Of a stretch of DNA of 36,499 nt, positions 1-7,390 are shown piece after piece (the stretch's first letter is position 1; every line of letters begins with the position of its first letter). The translations under genes were made by a program, and so were the position numbers. Under the pieces are notes generated by a model. It made no database searches. It was not told the DNA's origin and was given only the letters and a program-made list of their open reading frames with translations. Location: NCBI GenBank assembly GCA_037384225.1, contig JARROD010000009.1, positions 1 through 36,499 on the forward strand, given 5' to 3'. The stretch comes from JARROD01 sp037384225 (lineage in GTDB: Bacteria; Pseudomonadota; Gammaproteobacteria; Pseudomonadales; Cellvibrionaceae).

Positions 1-438
1 GCGGGTTGGAATATTATCCAGTCGAAAACGGCTATTGGTTCCGGTGGTCTATACGGAAAGGGGTGGCTCAACGGTACCCAGTCACACCTCGATTTTCTCC
101 CGGAAAGTCATACCGATTTTATTATCGCCGTGCTGGCCGAGGAGTTTGGGCTGGCCGGTGTGTTGGTCTTGATCGGCCTGTATATGCTGATTATCGGCCG
201 TGGACTTACCATTGCCTTGAATGCGCAGAACTCTTTTAACAGACTATTGGCAGGGAGTATCACCTTTACTTTTTTTGTCTACGTATTCGTAAATATTGGT
301 ATGGTTGCGGGCTTGCTGCCGGTTGTTGGGGTGCCATTGCCCCTGGTAAGTCTCGGCGGAACGTCGATTGTCACTCTGATGCTGGGTTTCGGTATATTGA
401 TGGCGATAGCGACGGAGCGCCGGCGGGTTACCCCATAG
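1..438 (+). CDS. rodA: RodA (MrdB), SEDS peptidoglycan glycosyltransferase, C-terminal part
   Basis: The reading frame is open from the first base and ends at TAG 436-438, so only the last 145 residues are present. RodA is the inner-membrane SEDS-family polymerase that makes glycan strands with PBP2 during cell elongation. Directly visible is the family signature running from NIIQSKTAIGSGGLYGKGW through TQSHLDFLPESHTDFI. The SHTDF segment and the following EEFGL are strongly conserved across RodA/FtsW. Two or three hydrophobic membrane segments follow, including the VPLPLVSLGGTSIV motif typical of SEDS C-termini. Followed by mltB, rlpA and dacA, this matches the mrd locus order of Pseudomonas-like bacteria. 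The start, the N-terminal membrane segments and the partner mrdA lie outside the window. A start at 130 would be internal and is not real. Confidence 0.95.
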   Translation, partial: AGWNIIQSKTAIGSGGLYGKGWLNGTQSHLDFLPESHTDFIIAVLAEEFGLAGVLVLIGLYMLIIGRGLTIALNAQNSFNRLLAGSITFTFFVYVFVNIGMVAGLLPVVGVPLPLVSLGGTSIVTLMLGFGILMAIATERRRVTP

Positions 439-486
439 GGGCACCCTGGGCAAATTCGCTTCCCGGGTTGCGGATGTCATTGCAGC

Positions 487-516
487 GGTTATAAGCTATA
501 GGGTTATAAGCTATAG
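487..516. repeat. Exact 2 x 15 bp tandem duplication between rodA and mltB
   Basis: The 15-base unit GGTTATAAGCTATAG occurs twice head to tail with no mismatch, at 487-501 and 502-516. It lies in the 182-bp gap after rodA. The unit contains small palindromes (TTATAA, CTATAG). No protein or RNA gene is seen in the gap. It belongs to the recurrent short-array pattern described in the findings. Confidence 0.8.
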
Positions 517-572
517 AAAGTTGGCTTTACAAAATAGGGTGGTTATTCGTTATTCCCCGGGCTTCTATATCT

Positions 573-595
573 ACATTTCAGGCGCTTTGGGTATA
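573..595 (+). repeat. Solo end resembling the MITE inverted repeat
   Basis: The 13 bases CGCTTTGGGTATA (583-595) are identical to the outer part of the right inverted repeat of the element inserted in tetR (25302-25504). Over 23 bases about 19 match. No opposite end is seen nearby, so this would be a relict or solo end. It lies just upstream of the mltB start, and the match could also reflect a shared short motif of other origin. Confidence 0.4.
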
Positions 596-620
596 TACAA
601 AAACTTGAGGTCAGATCGCA

Positions 621-1661
621 TTGGTTGGAAAGCTTTTGCAAAAGTTGCGGGTATCTTTTCCCCGGGTGCTGCTCCAGGTGTTCATCTGGGTGTCGTTTTC
701 CGTGTCAGCTTGGGGGGACACCTACGGTGCACACCCGCAAGCGCTTAGACTGATTGAAGAGATGGTGGTGAAACACCAGTTTGACCGGGGTGAACTCAAA
801 CGCCTTTTTAAACAGGCGGAACAGAAGCAATCGATTCTCGATGCGATTTCCCGCCCGGCGGAAAAAACCAAATCCTGGAGAGAATACCAACCTATTTTTG
901 TCAATGTTGCCCGCACCAGTAAAGGTGTGGCGTTTTGGCGCCGACATCGCGAGGCGCTGCGGCGGGCCGAAGTGGCTTATGGTGTTCCCCAGGAAATTAT
1001 CGTCGCCATTATTGGAGTCGAAACCCGTTACGGCAAAAATACCGGCGGTTATCGGGTGATAGACGCCTTATCCACGCTCGCCTTCGACTTCCCGGAGCGC
1101 GCGGAATTTTTTCGCGGCGAGCTAAAACAGTTTTTACTCTTGACCCGCGAGCAACAACAAAACCCGCTGGACTTGACCGGATCCTATGCCGGAGCCATGG
1201 GCTACGGTCAATTTATACCGTCGAGTTATCGTCGCTATGCGGTGGATTTTGACGGTGACAAGTTCGCCGATATTTGGGGCAATCCCGTCGATGCAATCGG
1301 CAGCATAGGCAATTATTTCCAGCAACACGGTTGGGTCAGGGATCAGGCGGTGGTTGTTCGGGCACGGGTTAAAGAAGGGTACAATCGCGAGATTATTAAC
1401 CTGTCCCTGCAGCCACAACATACGCTTGCGCAATTAAGGCAGGCGGGGTTCGTACCCTTATACGATTACCCCACCGATTGGGAAGCGACAGCGATGCAAC
1501 TCGAAGGGCGCGATGAAATTGAGTTTTGGCTGGGATTGAAAAATTTTTATGTGATTACCCGTTACAACCACAGCCGTCTGTATGCGATGGCTGTTTTTCA
1601 ATTGAGTCAGGCAATTAAAACGGAAATGAATAAAAGGCAGAAAAGTGCGCGCTTGCCCTAG
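621..1661 (+). CDS. mltB: Lytic murein transglycosylase B (MltB family)
   Basis: MltB is a periplasmic lytic transglycosylase that cleaves the MurNAc-GlcNAc bond of peptidoglycan with formation of 1,6-anhydro ends. The 346-residue product begins with a basic and hydrophobic leader (about residues 1-30, ending near FSVSA-WG). There is no lipobox, so it looks secreted and soluble rather than a lipoprotein like E. coli MltB. The catalytic glutamate is in GVETRYG (Glu134). The family motif GAMGYGQFIPSSY is at 191-203, followed by an EF-hand-like loop DFDGDKFADIW (about 209-219), as in Slt35, and the end of the catalytic domain. The start is a TTG with GAGG ten bases upstream; no ATG fits. The gene sits between rodA and rlpA, as in pseudomonads, where these enzymes remodel the wall during elongation. 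It could be co-transcribed with rodA, as no terminator is seen between them. Confidence 0.93.
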   Translation: MVGKLLQKLRVSFPRVLLQVFIWVSFSVSAWGDTYGAHPQALRLIEEMVVKHQFDRGELKRLFKQAEQKQSILDAISRPAEKTKSWREYQPIFVNVARTSKGVAFWRRHREALRRAEVAYGVPQEIIVAIIGVETRYGKNTGGYRVIDALSTLAFDFPERAEFFRGELKQFLLLTREQQQNPLDLTGSYAGAMGYGQFIPSSYRRYAVDFDGDKFADIWGNPVDAIGSIGNYFQQHGWVRDQAVVVRARVKEGYNREIINLSLQPQHTLAQLRQAGFVPLYDYPTDWEATAMQLEGRDEIEFWLGLKNFYVITRYNHSRLYAMAVFQLSQAIKTEMNKRQKSARLP

Positions 1662-1769
1662 GATAATATTCGGCTAATGCCGCCTTTACAATGTTTTCTG
1701 AATGGCAACTATTGGCCGTTTACGGTAATGGGCAGAATGAACAAAAAAACAACAGGGGAAAGGAACAAC

Positions 1770-2669
1770 GTGTTTGAGATTAATAAAACTGATTTGTCCC
1801 GCGCTTTTTATCGGCGCGCTGTGACAGCCGTGCCGGAGCGGGCCGCCGGTGGCGAAAAAATCGCGGTGGTGGGTTTTTTTCGCTGGGGGGGAATGGCCTT
1901 ATCCTCTCTTGCCTTGAGCGCTTGTATCAGTGTGGATGTGGTTAAAAAAGAAGAGCCGGTGGAACACTCCCCCGTAGAGGATATTAAAGACAGTGGTCCC
2001 AGCCAACCGGTGAATGTTTCCCATGTGCCGGACGCGGTGCCGAAAGCGGAAGTACGCACCGAAGCCGGCAACACCACACCCTATAAAGTCCTGGGTAAAA
2101 CCTATAAGGTGTTGGGGGACAGCCAGGGGTATCGTCAGCGCGGCATCGCTTCGTGGTACGGACGCAAGTTTCACGGGCACCTCACAGCCAATGGGGAGCG
2201 CTACGATATGTATGCTATGACGGCGGCACATAAATCTCTGCCAATCCCCAGCTACGTGCAGGTGACCAATCTTGAAAATGCTCTCAGTGTGGTGGTCAGA
2301 GTCAATGACCGCGGCCCCTTCCACGGTGATCGCCTGATCGATTTGAGCTATACTGCCGCCTCCAAGCTCGGGTTTGTCGATAAGGGAACGGCGCAGGTGG
2401 AAGTGGTTGCCATAGAGCCCCCGAAGCAAGCTTTGACCGGGCTGTTTCTACAGGCGGGCGCTTTCGGTTCCGAGACTTCGGCGCAAGCATTGAGAAACCA
2501 GATTGCCGCTTGGACGCGTTATCCGGTGACAATAAAGCGCTCCGCAGCGGACGTCGATAACTTGTATCGGGTCCGTATAGGACCAATAGCCGATAACAGT
2601 GATTTAGTGAAGTTGCGCACATTATTGCAAGAAAGACGACTTGGCAAAGCCTACATAGTCAGGGATTGA
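1770..2669 (+). CDS. rlpA: RlpA, septal-ring lipoprotein / lytic transglycosylase with SPOR domain
   Basis: RlpA is an outer-membrane lipoprotein; in Pseudomonas it is a lytic transglycosylase acting on denuded septal glycan. A lipobox (LALSAC, Cys at residue 52 from this start) is followed by a variable linker. A double-psi beta-barrel domain (about 125-212) begins at GIASWYGRKFHG and contains HKSLPIP and NDRGPF. A C-terminal SPOR domain (about 225-299, LFLQAGAFGS to YRVRIGPI) binds denuded glycan. The start is uncertain. GTG 1770 has AAGGA five bases upstream, whereas ATG 1677 and ATG 1737 have poorer ribosome sites. Even from 1770 the leader before the lipobox Cys is about 51 residues, unusually long. 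A GTG near 1869 would give a normal-length signal peptide but lacks a good ribosome site. It is flanked by mltB and dacA as in related genomes. Confidence 0.92.
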   Translation: MFEINKTDLSRAFYRRAVTAVPERAAGGEKIAVVGFFRWGGMALSSLALSACISVDVVKKEEPVEHSPVEDIKDSGPSQPVNVSHVPDAVPKAEVRTEAGNTTPYKVLGKTYKVLGDSQGYRQRGIASWYGRKFHGHLTANGERYDMYAMTAAHKSLPIPSYVQVTNLENALSVVVRVNDRGPFHGDRLIDLSYTAASKLGFVDKGTAQVEVVAIEPPKQALTGLFLQAGAFGSETSAQALRNQIAAWTRYPVTIKRSAADVDNLYRVRIGPIADNSDLVKLRTLLQERRLGKAYIVRD

Positions 2670-2803
2670 TGAGAGTTGCCAGTGGGATCCTGCTACACTA
2701 ACACATTTGGTTTTTTACCCGCGCCCCGGTTGTTGAAGCTCAAAACGTGGGTGAAATACACAAATCCCCGCCCGTTAAACTGGAATTGATAACGATAAAG
2801 CTC

Positions 2804-3976
2804 ATGGTTAATAAGCTGTTTGGTACGTTTATTTGTTTGATCGCCACTATTATTTGTTTGGTCGCCACTATTAGCACAGCCTCTGCAGGGCCGTCCATCA
2901 TTCCCGCCCCTCCGCAGTTGGCGGCAACAGGCTATATCCTAATGGATGCCGATTCCGGCAAGGTGCTGGTGGAGGATAACGCCGACGAGCAGTTGCCGCC
3001 GGCCAGCCTGACGAAAATGATGACCAGTTATATTGTTTCCTCTGAAATTGAAACCGGTCATCTCAGTGAAGATGCCCTGGTTCGGGTCAGTGTCAAAGCC
3101 TGGAAAATGGGTGGCTCCAAAATGTTTATCCGCGAAGGCACCCGGATCCCGGTCAAAGATCTACTGCGTGGAGTCATTATCCAGTCCGGCAATGATGCCA
3201 GTGTGGCGCTGGCAGAGCATGTTGCCGGCAGCGAGGAGGCCTTTGTCGATGTAATGAACCAGCAGGCCCAATTGCTGGGTATGAGCAACACAACGTTTAA
3301 GAATGCCACCGGCTGGCCGGCCGATGGGCATATGACAACGGCGCGGGATTTGTCCTTGCTGGCGCGGGCGCTTATCAAGGATTACCCGGACCACTACAAG
3401 CTCTATTCAGAGAAATATTTTACTTACAATGGCATTAATCAGCCCAATCGCAACAAGTTATTGTTCCGGGACAGCTCGGTCGACGGGATCAAGACCGGAC
3501 ACACCGAAGCGGCTGGATATTGCCTGGTTTCCTCGGCGCTGAAGGATGGTATGCGCCTGATCGCTGTAGTGATGGGCGCGCGTTCAGAGGATGCCCGGGC
3601 CGCCGAGTCGCAAAAACTGCTGACTTACGGCTTCCGTTATTTCCAGACCCATAAACTGTACAGTGCCGGCGATGTGCTCGATCGAGCGCGGGTTTGGGCG
3701 GGGGTGGATGAGCAGGTTGCGCTGAGTGTGGCAAAAGATATTTATCTGACTATCCCACGGGGTGCTCAGGACGAACTGAAAGCGCAGATGCATATCGATG
3801 AGGTTATCAAAGCACCGCTGGAAAAAGGCCAGGAACTGGGCAATCTGACGGTGAATCTAAACGGTGACAAGCTTGTCGATGTGCCGCTGGTGACGCAGCA
3901 GGTTATCGAGGAAGCCGGTTTTTTCGCCCGCTTGTGGGATGCCATCAAACTGTTTTTCTACCAGCTTCTCAACTGA
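2804..3976 (+). CDS. dacA: D-alanyl-D-alanine carboxypeptidase (DacA, PBP5/6-like)
   Basis: This enzyme trims the terminal D-Ala from peptidoglycan pentapeptides at the periplasmic face of the inner membrane. The 390-residue product carries all three active-site motifs of the S11 family: SLTK (Ser68, Lys71), SGN (Ser128) and KTG (Lys230). A C-terminal beta domain follows, with an amphipathic membrane anchor at the very end (FFARLWDAIKLFFYQLLN). The start at ATG 2804 gives a classical signal peptide ending near ASA-GP. A GTG at 2747 would add 19 polar residues and is less likely. Oddly, the hydrophobic core of the signal peptide holds an in-frame tandem duplication (ICLIATI then ICLVATI), listed separately. 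Gene order rlpA-dacA-ybeD-lipB is conserved in gammaproteobacteria. Confidence 0.96.
   Translation: MVNKLFGTFICLIATIICLVATISTASAGPSIIPAPPQLAATGYILMDADSGKVLVEDNADEQLPPASLTKMMTSYIVSSEIETGHLSEDALVRVSVKAWKMGGSKMFIREGTRIPVKDLLRGVIIQSGNDASVALAEHVAGSEEAFVDVMNQQAQLLGMSNTTFKNATGWPADGHMTTARDLSLLARALIKDYPDHYKLYSEKYFTYNGINQPNRNKLLFRDSSVDGIKTGHTEAAGYCLVSSALKDGMRLIAVVMGARSEDARAAESQKLLTYGFRYFQTHKLYSAGDVLDRARVWAGVDEQVALSVAKDIYLTIPRGAQDELKAQMHIDEVIKAPLEKGQELGNLTVNLNGDKLVDVPLVTQQVIEEAGFFARLWDAIKLFFYQLLN
2831..2872 (+). repeat. 2 x 21 bp tandem duplication inside the dacA signal peptide
   Basis: Two adjacent 21-base units (2831-2851 and 2852-2872) differ at one base (A/G at the ninth to tenth position). The length is seven codons, so the frame is kept. 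The duplication encodes the heptapeptides ICLIATI and ICLVATI in the hydrophobic region of the leader, lengthening it by about seven residues. Confidence 0.85.
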
Positions 3977-3994
3977 GATCTGAGCAATACCATT

Positions 3995-4276
3995 ATGTCC
4001 GATTCACAGATACCGGAAGCAGCCAAAATTACCTTTCCCTGTGAAGGTTACCCGATTAAAGTCATGGGAGAGGCTGGCGCCGGCCTGCGGGAATTTGTGT
4101 TAACCGTTATGGAGCGACACGCACCGGGGTTTGACCTGTCGAAGGTGACTGTCCGCGACAGTCGCAACGGTCGCTTTCAATCATTGACCGTATTTATTAC
4201 CGCCACCGGAGAGCCGCAATTGAAATCGATATTTGCGGACCTTAAAACCAGCTGCCTTATCAGAATGGTGCTCTGA
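3995..4276 (+). CDS. ybeD: YbeD family protein (DUF493)
   Basis: This 93-residue cytoplasmic protein matches the UPF0250/DUF493 YbeD family in size and sequence: the start TFPCEGYPIKVMG, then KVTVRDSRNGRFQSLTVFITA and a C-terminal LIRMVL. YbeD has a small ferredoxin-like fold resembling the regulatory ACT-like domains; its function is not firmly known. The context between dacA and lipB is the classic one, 18 bp after dacA and 6 bp before lipB, which suggests one transcript. Some authors propose a role in lipoate metabolism from this linkage; nothing in the sequence proves it. Confidence 0.93.
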   Translation: MSDSQIPEAAKITFPCEGYPIKVMGEAGAGLREFVLTVMERHAPGFDLSKVTVRDSRNGRFQSLTVFITATGEPQLKSIFADLKTSCLIRMVL

Positions 4277-4282
4277 GCGGCA

Positions 4283-4939
4283 ATGGCCAATACCCTTGTA
4301 GTGCGGCATATGGGCGTTCAACCCTATGAACCGGTCTGGCGGGCCATGTCGCATTTTACCGATCAACGCGGAGCCCAGAGTGCCGATGAACTGTGGCTGT
4401 TGCAACACCCATCGGTATTTACCCAGGGGCAGGCCGGCAAGGCCGAACACCTGCTGATGCCTGGGGACATCCCTGTGGTGCAGGTGGACCGCGGCGGCCA
4501 GGTTACCTACCACGGGCCGGGGCAACTTGTGGTCTATGCGCTGGTGGATTTACGTCGTCGCCGACTGGGTGTGCGCGAGCTGGTCACACGGATTGAAAAT
4601 ACCCTCGTAGAGACATTGGCGGAATATGGTATTACGGCTGTCATTCGAAGCGGTGCTCCTGGTGTCTACGTGGAGGAAGCCAAGATCGCTTCTCTTGGGC
4701 TGAGGGTGCGCCGCGGTTGCAGTTTTCACGGTTTGAGCCTCAATGTGGATATGGATTTGAGTCCGTTTAGCCGCATTAACCCCTGCGGTTACCAGGGGTT
4801 GGCGATGACCCAGATCAGCGATCAGGTTGGCGAAAAGGTCGATTTTGCCGCAGTGGAAAGGTATATTGTCGAACATTTCACACATCAATTGAACTACGAC
4901 GGCTGGGTACCTGTGGCGGCGGCCGATGCAATTTTTTAA
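4283..4939 (+). CDS. lipB: Octanoyl-[acyl-carrier-protein] transferase LipB
   Basis: LipB transfers the octanoyl group from acyl-ACP to the lipoyl domains of target proteins in the cytoplasm, the first step of de novo lipoylation. The 218-residue product contains the substrate-binding motif RGGQVTYHGPGQ (70-81). It also has the catalytic pair Lys134 (in EEAKIASLG) and Cys168 (in NPCGYQGL), both in the expected spacing. The usual GxxxHG stretch (CSFHGLSLNV) is also present. Start ATG 4283 lies six bases after ybeD. lipA follows after an 87-bp gap holding a four-copy 18-bp tandem array. Confidence 0.97.
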   Translation: MANTLVVRHMGVQPYEPVWRAMSHFTDQRGAQSADELWLLQHPSVFTQGQAGKAEHLLMPGDIPVVQVDRGGQVTYHGPGQLVVYALVDLRRRRLGVRELVTRIENTLVETLAEYGITAVIRSGAPGVYVEEAKIASLGLRVRRGCSFHGLSLNVDMDLSPFSRINPCGYQGLAMTQISDQVGEKVDFAAVERYIVEHFTHQLNYDGWVPVAAADAIF

Positions 4940-4940
4940 A

Positions 4941-5012
4941 ACGAATATATTTTTACAAAAGGATATACTTTTACAAACGGATATATTTTTACAAACGGAT
5001 ATATTTTTACAA
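4941..5012. repeat. 4 x 18 bp tandem array between lipB and lipA
   Basis: Four head-to-tail units follow ACGGATATATTTTTACAA; copies 3 and 4 are identical, copy 1 has one and copy 2 a few changes. Units are at 4941-4958, 4959-4976, 4977-4994 and 4995-5012. The array fills nearly the whole lipB-lipA gap and ends about 15 bases before the lipA ATG, so it forms the lipA leader. The AT-rich units could act as spaced protein-binding sites or simply be replication-slippage products. Confidence 0.9.
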
Positions 5013-5026
5013 AAGAGTGATTCTCG

Positions 5027-6010
5027 ATGCAGAACGACCCCGACCCGATTCCAGTAAAACGCACCAAGCGCTATAAACAGGGTGAAAAGCTGCGCGATGC
5101 CGATAAAGTTGAGCGAATTCCGGTCAAGGTGATAGAAACCACCGAACTGTTGCGTAAACCGGATTGGATTCGCGTGAAAATGCCCGCCTCGGCGGAAGTG
5201 GAGCGGATTAAAAAAATTCTGCGCCAAAACGGGCTGTCGACCGTGTGTGAAGAAGCCTCCTGCCCCAACCTGGGTGAGTGCTTCAGCGGCGGTACGGCGA
5301 CTTTTATGATCATGGGTGAAATCTGCACCCGCCGCTGTCCCTTTTGCGATGTGGGGCACGGAAAACCCAATCCGCTCGATTCTGGCGAGCCGCGCCACCT
5401 GGCACAGGCCATCGCTGAAATGCATCTGAAATATGTAGTGATCACCTCGGTAGACCGGGACGATTTGCGCGATGGCGGTGCTCAGCATTTTGCGGACTGT
5501 ATTACCGAGGCCAGGGCATTGTCACCGGGTCTGCAAATAGAAATTTTGACTCCGGATTTTCGCGGTCGCATGAACGTCGCTCTGGATATACTCGAGCGGC
5601 ATCCGCCGGATGTCTTTAACCACAACCTGGAAACGGTGCCGCGCCTGTACCGACAATCACGCCCCGGGGCCAATTACAAATGGTCGTTGAAGCTGTTAAA
5701 GGAATATAAACAGCGCCAACCGCAGGTGTTGACAAAATCCGGTTTAATGGTGGGGCTGGGTGAAACCAAGGAGGAGATTATCGACGTGTTGAAAGATATG
5801 CGCGAGCACGATATCGAAATGCTTACCATCGGGCAGTACCTGCAGCCCTCGCGCAATCACCTGCCGGTGTCGCGCTATGTCCATCCTGATGAATTTGAAG
5901 AGTACAACCGCGCGGCTGAAGAACTGGGGTTTACCCACGCGGCCTGTGGACCTCTTGTGCGCTCATCGTATCACGCCGACAAGCAGGCGCACGGGGAAAA
6001 GGTCGGTTAA
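5027..6010 (+). CDS. lipA: Lipoyl synthase LipA (radical SAM)
   Basis: LipA inserts two sulfur atoms into the octanoyl chain bound to lipoyl domains, completing lipoate synthesis. The 327-residue product carries both iron-sulfur motifs: the auxiliary cluster ligands Cys74, Cys79 and Cys85 (CEEASCPNLGEC), and the radical-SAM CxxxCxxC at Cys100, Cys104 and Cys107 (CTRRCPFC). The conserved C-terminal RSSYHADKQA, whose serine ligates the auxiliary cluster, is at about 312-321. The N-terminus is a little longer and more basic than in E. coli. ATG 5027 follows the 18-bp tandem array. The gene is 22 bp upstream of a GNAT gene on the same strand. Confidence 0.97.
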   Translation: MQNDPDPIPVKRTKRYKQGEKLRDADKVERIPVKVIETTELLRKPDWIRVKMPASAEVERIKKILRQNGLSTVCEEASCPNLGECFSGGTATFMIMGEICTRRCPFCDVGHGKPNPLDSGEPRHLAQAIAEMHLKYVVITSVDRDDLRDGGAQHFADCITEARALSPGLQIEILTPDFRGRMNVALDILERHPPDVFNHNLETVPRLYRQSRPGANYKWSLKLLKEYKQRQPQVLTKSGLMVGLGETKEEIIDVLKDMREHDIEMLTIGQYLQPSRNHLPVSRYVHPDEFEEYNRAAEELGFTHAACGPLVRSSYHADKQAHGEKVG

Positions 6011-6031
6011 GGGGCTGCGCAGAAACTGTCG

Positions 6032-6559
6032 ATGGGACTTCACGCGGACATCAGTATCGCTCCGCTGGCCTCAAATCCAGAGGTCATTGCGCAACTGGCG
6101 CGCTGGCACTGGGCCGAGGGGCAAAAATTAAGGCGTGAAATCGACGTCCGCGGCCGGCTTATAAAACTGCTTGCCCATCTTGGCGACACTCCGGTGCCAC
6201 AGACGTTTATCGCCTTGGAAAGGGGAAAACTCGTCGGTGCCGCGAGCTTGATTAGTCACACGCAGCGCCTTGATCCCGCAGACCCGCTGTATTGGCTGGC
6301 CAATGTCTATGTCGGTGAAGCCTTTCGCCGGCGCGGTATTGCCACGCAACTGATTCAGCGCGTTCAGGACTACGCCCGGGATTTGGGGTTGGCAGAGCTC
6401 TATCTGTTTACCACCGATCAACGGGAATTTTACCTGCGCCGGCATTGGCGATGGCTGCGCAGCGGCCGCATGCGGGGCCGGGTGATCGATATTTTGACGT
6501 TTGATTTAAGGGACGTGCACGCCCTTGACCGCTTTGGGTATAGTCCTCGTAGCAACTGA
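6032..6559 (+). CDS. GNAT-family N-acetyltransferase
   Basis: This 175-residue protein has the GNAT fold signature. A beta strand NVYVGEAF is followed by the acetyl-CoA pyrophosphate loop RRRGIATQL (R-x-x-G-x-A), then the helix IQRVQDYARDLG and the strand AELYLFTTDQREFYLR. The substrate cannot be told from sequence; small-molecule or protein amines are both possible. It lies 22 bp after lipA and may share its transcript. The last ten residues (DRFGYSPRSN) are encoded partly by a 14-base stretch (6530-6543) identical to the end of the element found in tetR, so the C-terminus may have been altered by a relict element end. Confidence 0.82.
   Translation: MGLHADISIAPLASNPEVIAQLARWHWAEGQKLRREIDVRGRLIKLLAHLGDTPVPQTFIALERGKLVGAASLISHTQRLDPADPLYWLANVYVGEAFRRRGIATQLIQRVQDYARDLGLAELYLFTTDQREFYLRRHWRWLRSGRMRGRVIDILTFDLRDVHALDRFGYSPRSN
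6530..6543 (+). repeat. 14-bp match to the MITE end inside the GNAT C-terminus
   Basis: CGCTTTGGGTATAG is identical to the right end and first flanking base of the tetR element (25492-25505). An exact 14-mer match is not expected by chance in a window this size, but no longer homology is visible and the opposite end is missing. Confidence 0.35.
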
Positions 6560-6613
6560 AAAGGTCACCGGATTGGCGATATAGGTGGCGAGGATTCTAT
6601 TTTTGCAGTGAAC

Positions 6614-7336
6614 TTAGTTCCCGGCATTCATCGCCAGCAAACGTTCGGGATAATCGGTGAATACGCCGTCGACTCGCATCTCCACCATCATTTTCCAGTC
6701 ATCTTCTTCATTGACTGTGTACACGAAAACCTTGAGACCGCGTCTGTGGGCATCGTCTATCATGGCTTGTTGCAGGCTTGAGAGGTTCGGGTGTAATGAA
6801 TAGGCATCGAGCGCTTCGCAGCACTGGGCGTGGTCGAGGGGGTTGTGGGCGACCAGCACGCCGCGCCTGACAGCCGGGAGTAGCTGCTTGAATCGATACA
6901 ACTGGTGGTGATCGAAACTGGAAACCAGGTAGCTATCGAAGCTGCCATTGGTGTCTCGCACAAAACTCTCCAGTTCGGCGGCAACAGCCGTGGCACAATC
7001 GCCTCCCTTGAGTTCGATATTCAGTTCGATACGGCCGTTTAGCAATTGCAGAACTTCGCGCAGTATAGGAACCCGGATGCCCTCGCCGAGGGGGATCTTG
7101 CGCAGCTCCCGGGCGCTGTAATTCAACAGCAGACCGATGCCGGGAATATGCCTGCCGAGACGTCGGTCGTGGGTTACCAGAAGTTCTTCTCCGAGTTTCC
7201 AGACATCAATCTCTATCGCATCGGCGCCGATGCTAAGGGCATTGGCGAAAGCCGGCAGGGTGTTTTCGGGTGCGTAACCAAGCCCGCCGCGGTGAGCGAT
7301 ACAGAAAAGGGGGGCGGTCGTTTGTTCAACGCTCAT
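6614..7336 (-). CDS. Glycerophosphodiester phosphodiesterase (GDPD), cytoplasmic type
   Basis: The enzyme hydrolyses glycerophosphodiesters to glycerol-3-phosphate and an alcohol. The 240-residue product has the GDPD catalytic signature: AHRGGLGYAPENT (His15, Arg16, Glu24), IEIDVW (Glu42, Asp44) and VTHDRRL (His56). The lysine/glutamate strand LNIELKGG and C-terminal YTVNEEDDWKMMVEMRVDGVFTDYPE complete the TIM barrel. No signal peptide is seen, so it resembles UgpQ more than periplasmic GlpQ. No transporter genes are adjacent. The start ATG 7336 falls within the first unit of a 23-bp tandem repeat, so the upstream region contains extra out-of-frame copies of the start-codon sequence. Confidence 0.92.
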   Translation of the reverse strand: MSVEQTTAPLFCIAHRGGLGYAPENTLPAFANALSIGADAIEIDVWKLGEELLVTHDRRLGRHIPGIGLLLNYSARELRKIPLGEGIRVPILREVLQLLNGRIELNIELKGGDCATAVAAELESFVRDTNGSFDSYLVSSFDHHQLYRFKQLLPAVRRGVLVAHNPLDHAQCCEALDAYSLHPNLSSLQQAMIDDAHRRGLKVFVYTVNEEDDWKMMVEMRVDGVFTDYPERLLAMNAGN

Positions 7337-7390
7337 GGCTGTATTACCCTACGGCTCATGGCTGTATTGTCCAACGGCTCATGGCTGTTG
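7329..7390. repeat. 23-bp imperfect tandem repeat over the GDPD start codon
   Basis: Nearly three units built on ACGGCTCATGGCTGTATT lie at 7329-7350, 7351-7373 and 7374-7390 (last one partial). The CAT inside the first unit is the start codon of the minus-strand GDPD gene. The other units place two more ATGAGC start-like copies upstream on the minus strand, out of frame because 23 is not a multiple of three. Confidence 0.85.

Noticed and set aside
4941..5012. Possible CRISPR array
   Set aside because: Units are directly adjacent without spacers and only 18 bp long; no cas genes are nearby.
4550..5488. Minus-strand 312-residue frame with repeated CKNIS motifs
   Set aside because: It lies antisense to lipB and lipA, and the repeated peptide is just the reverse reading of the 18-bp tandem array.
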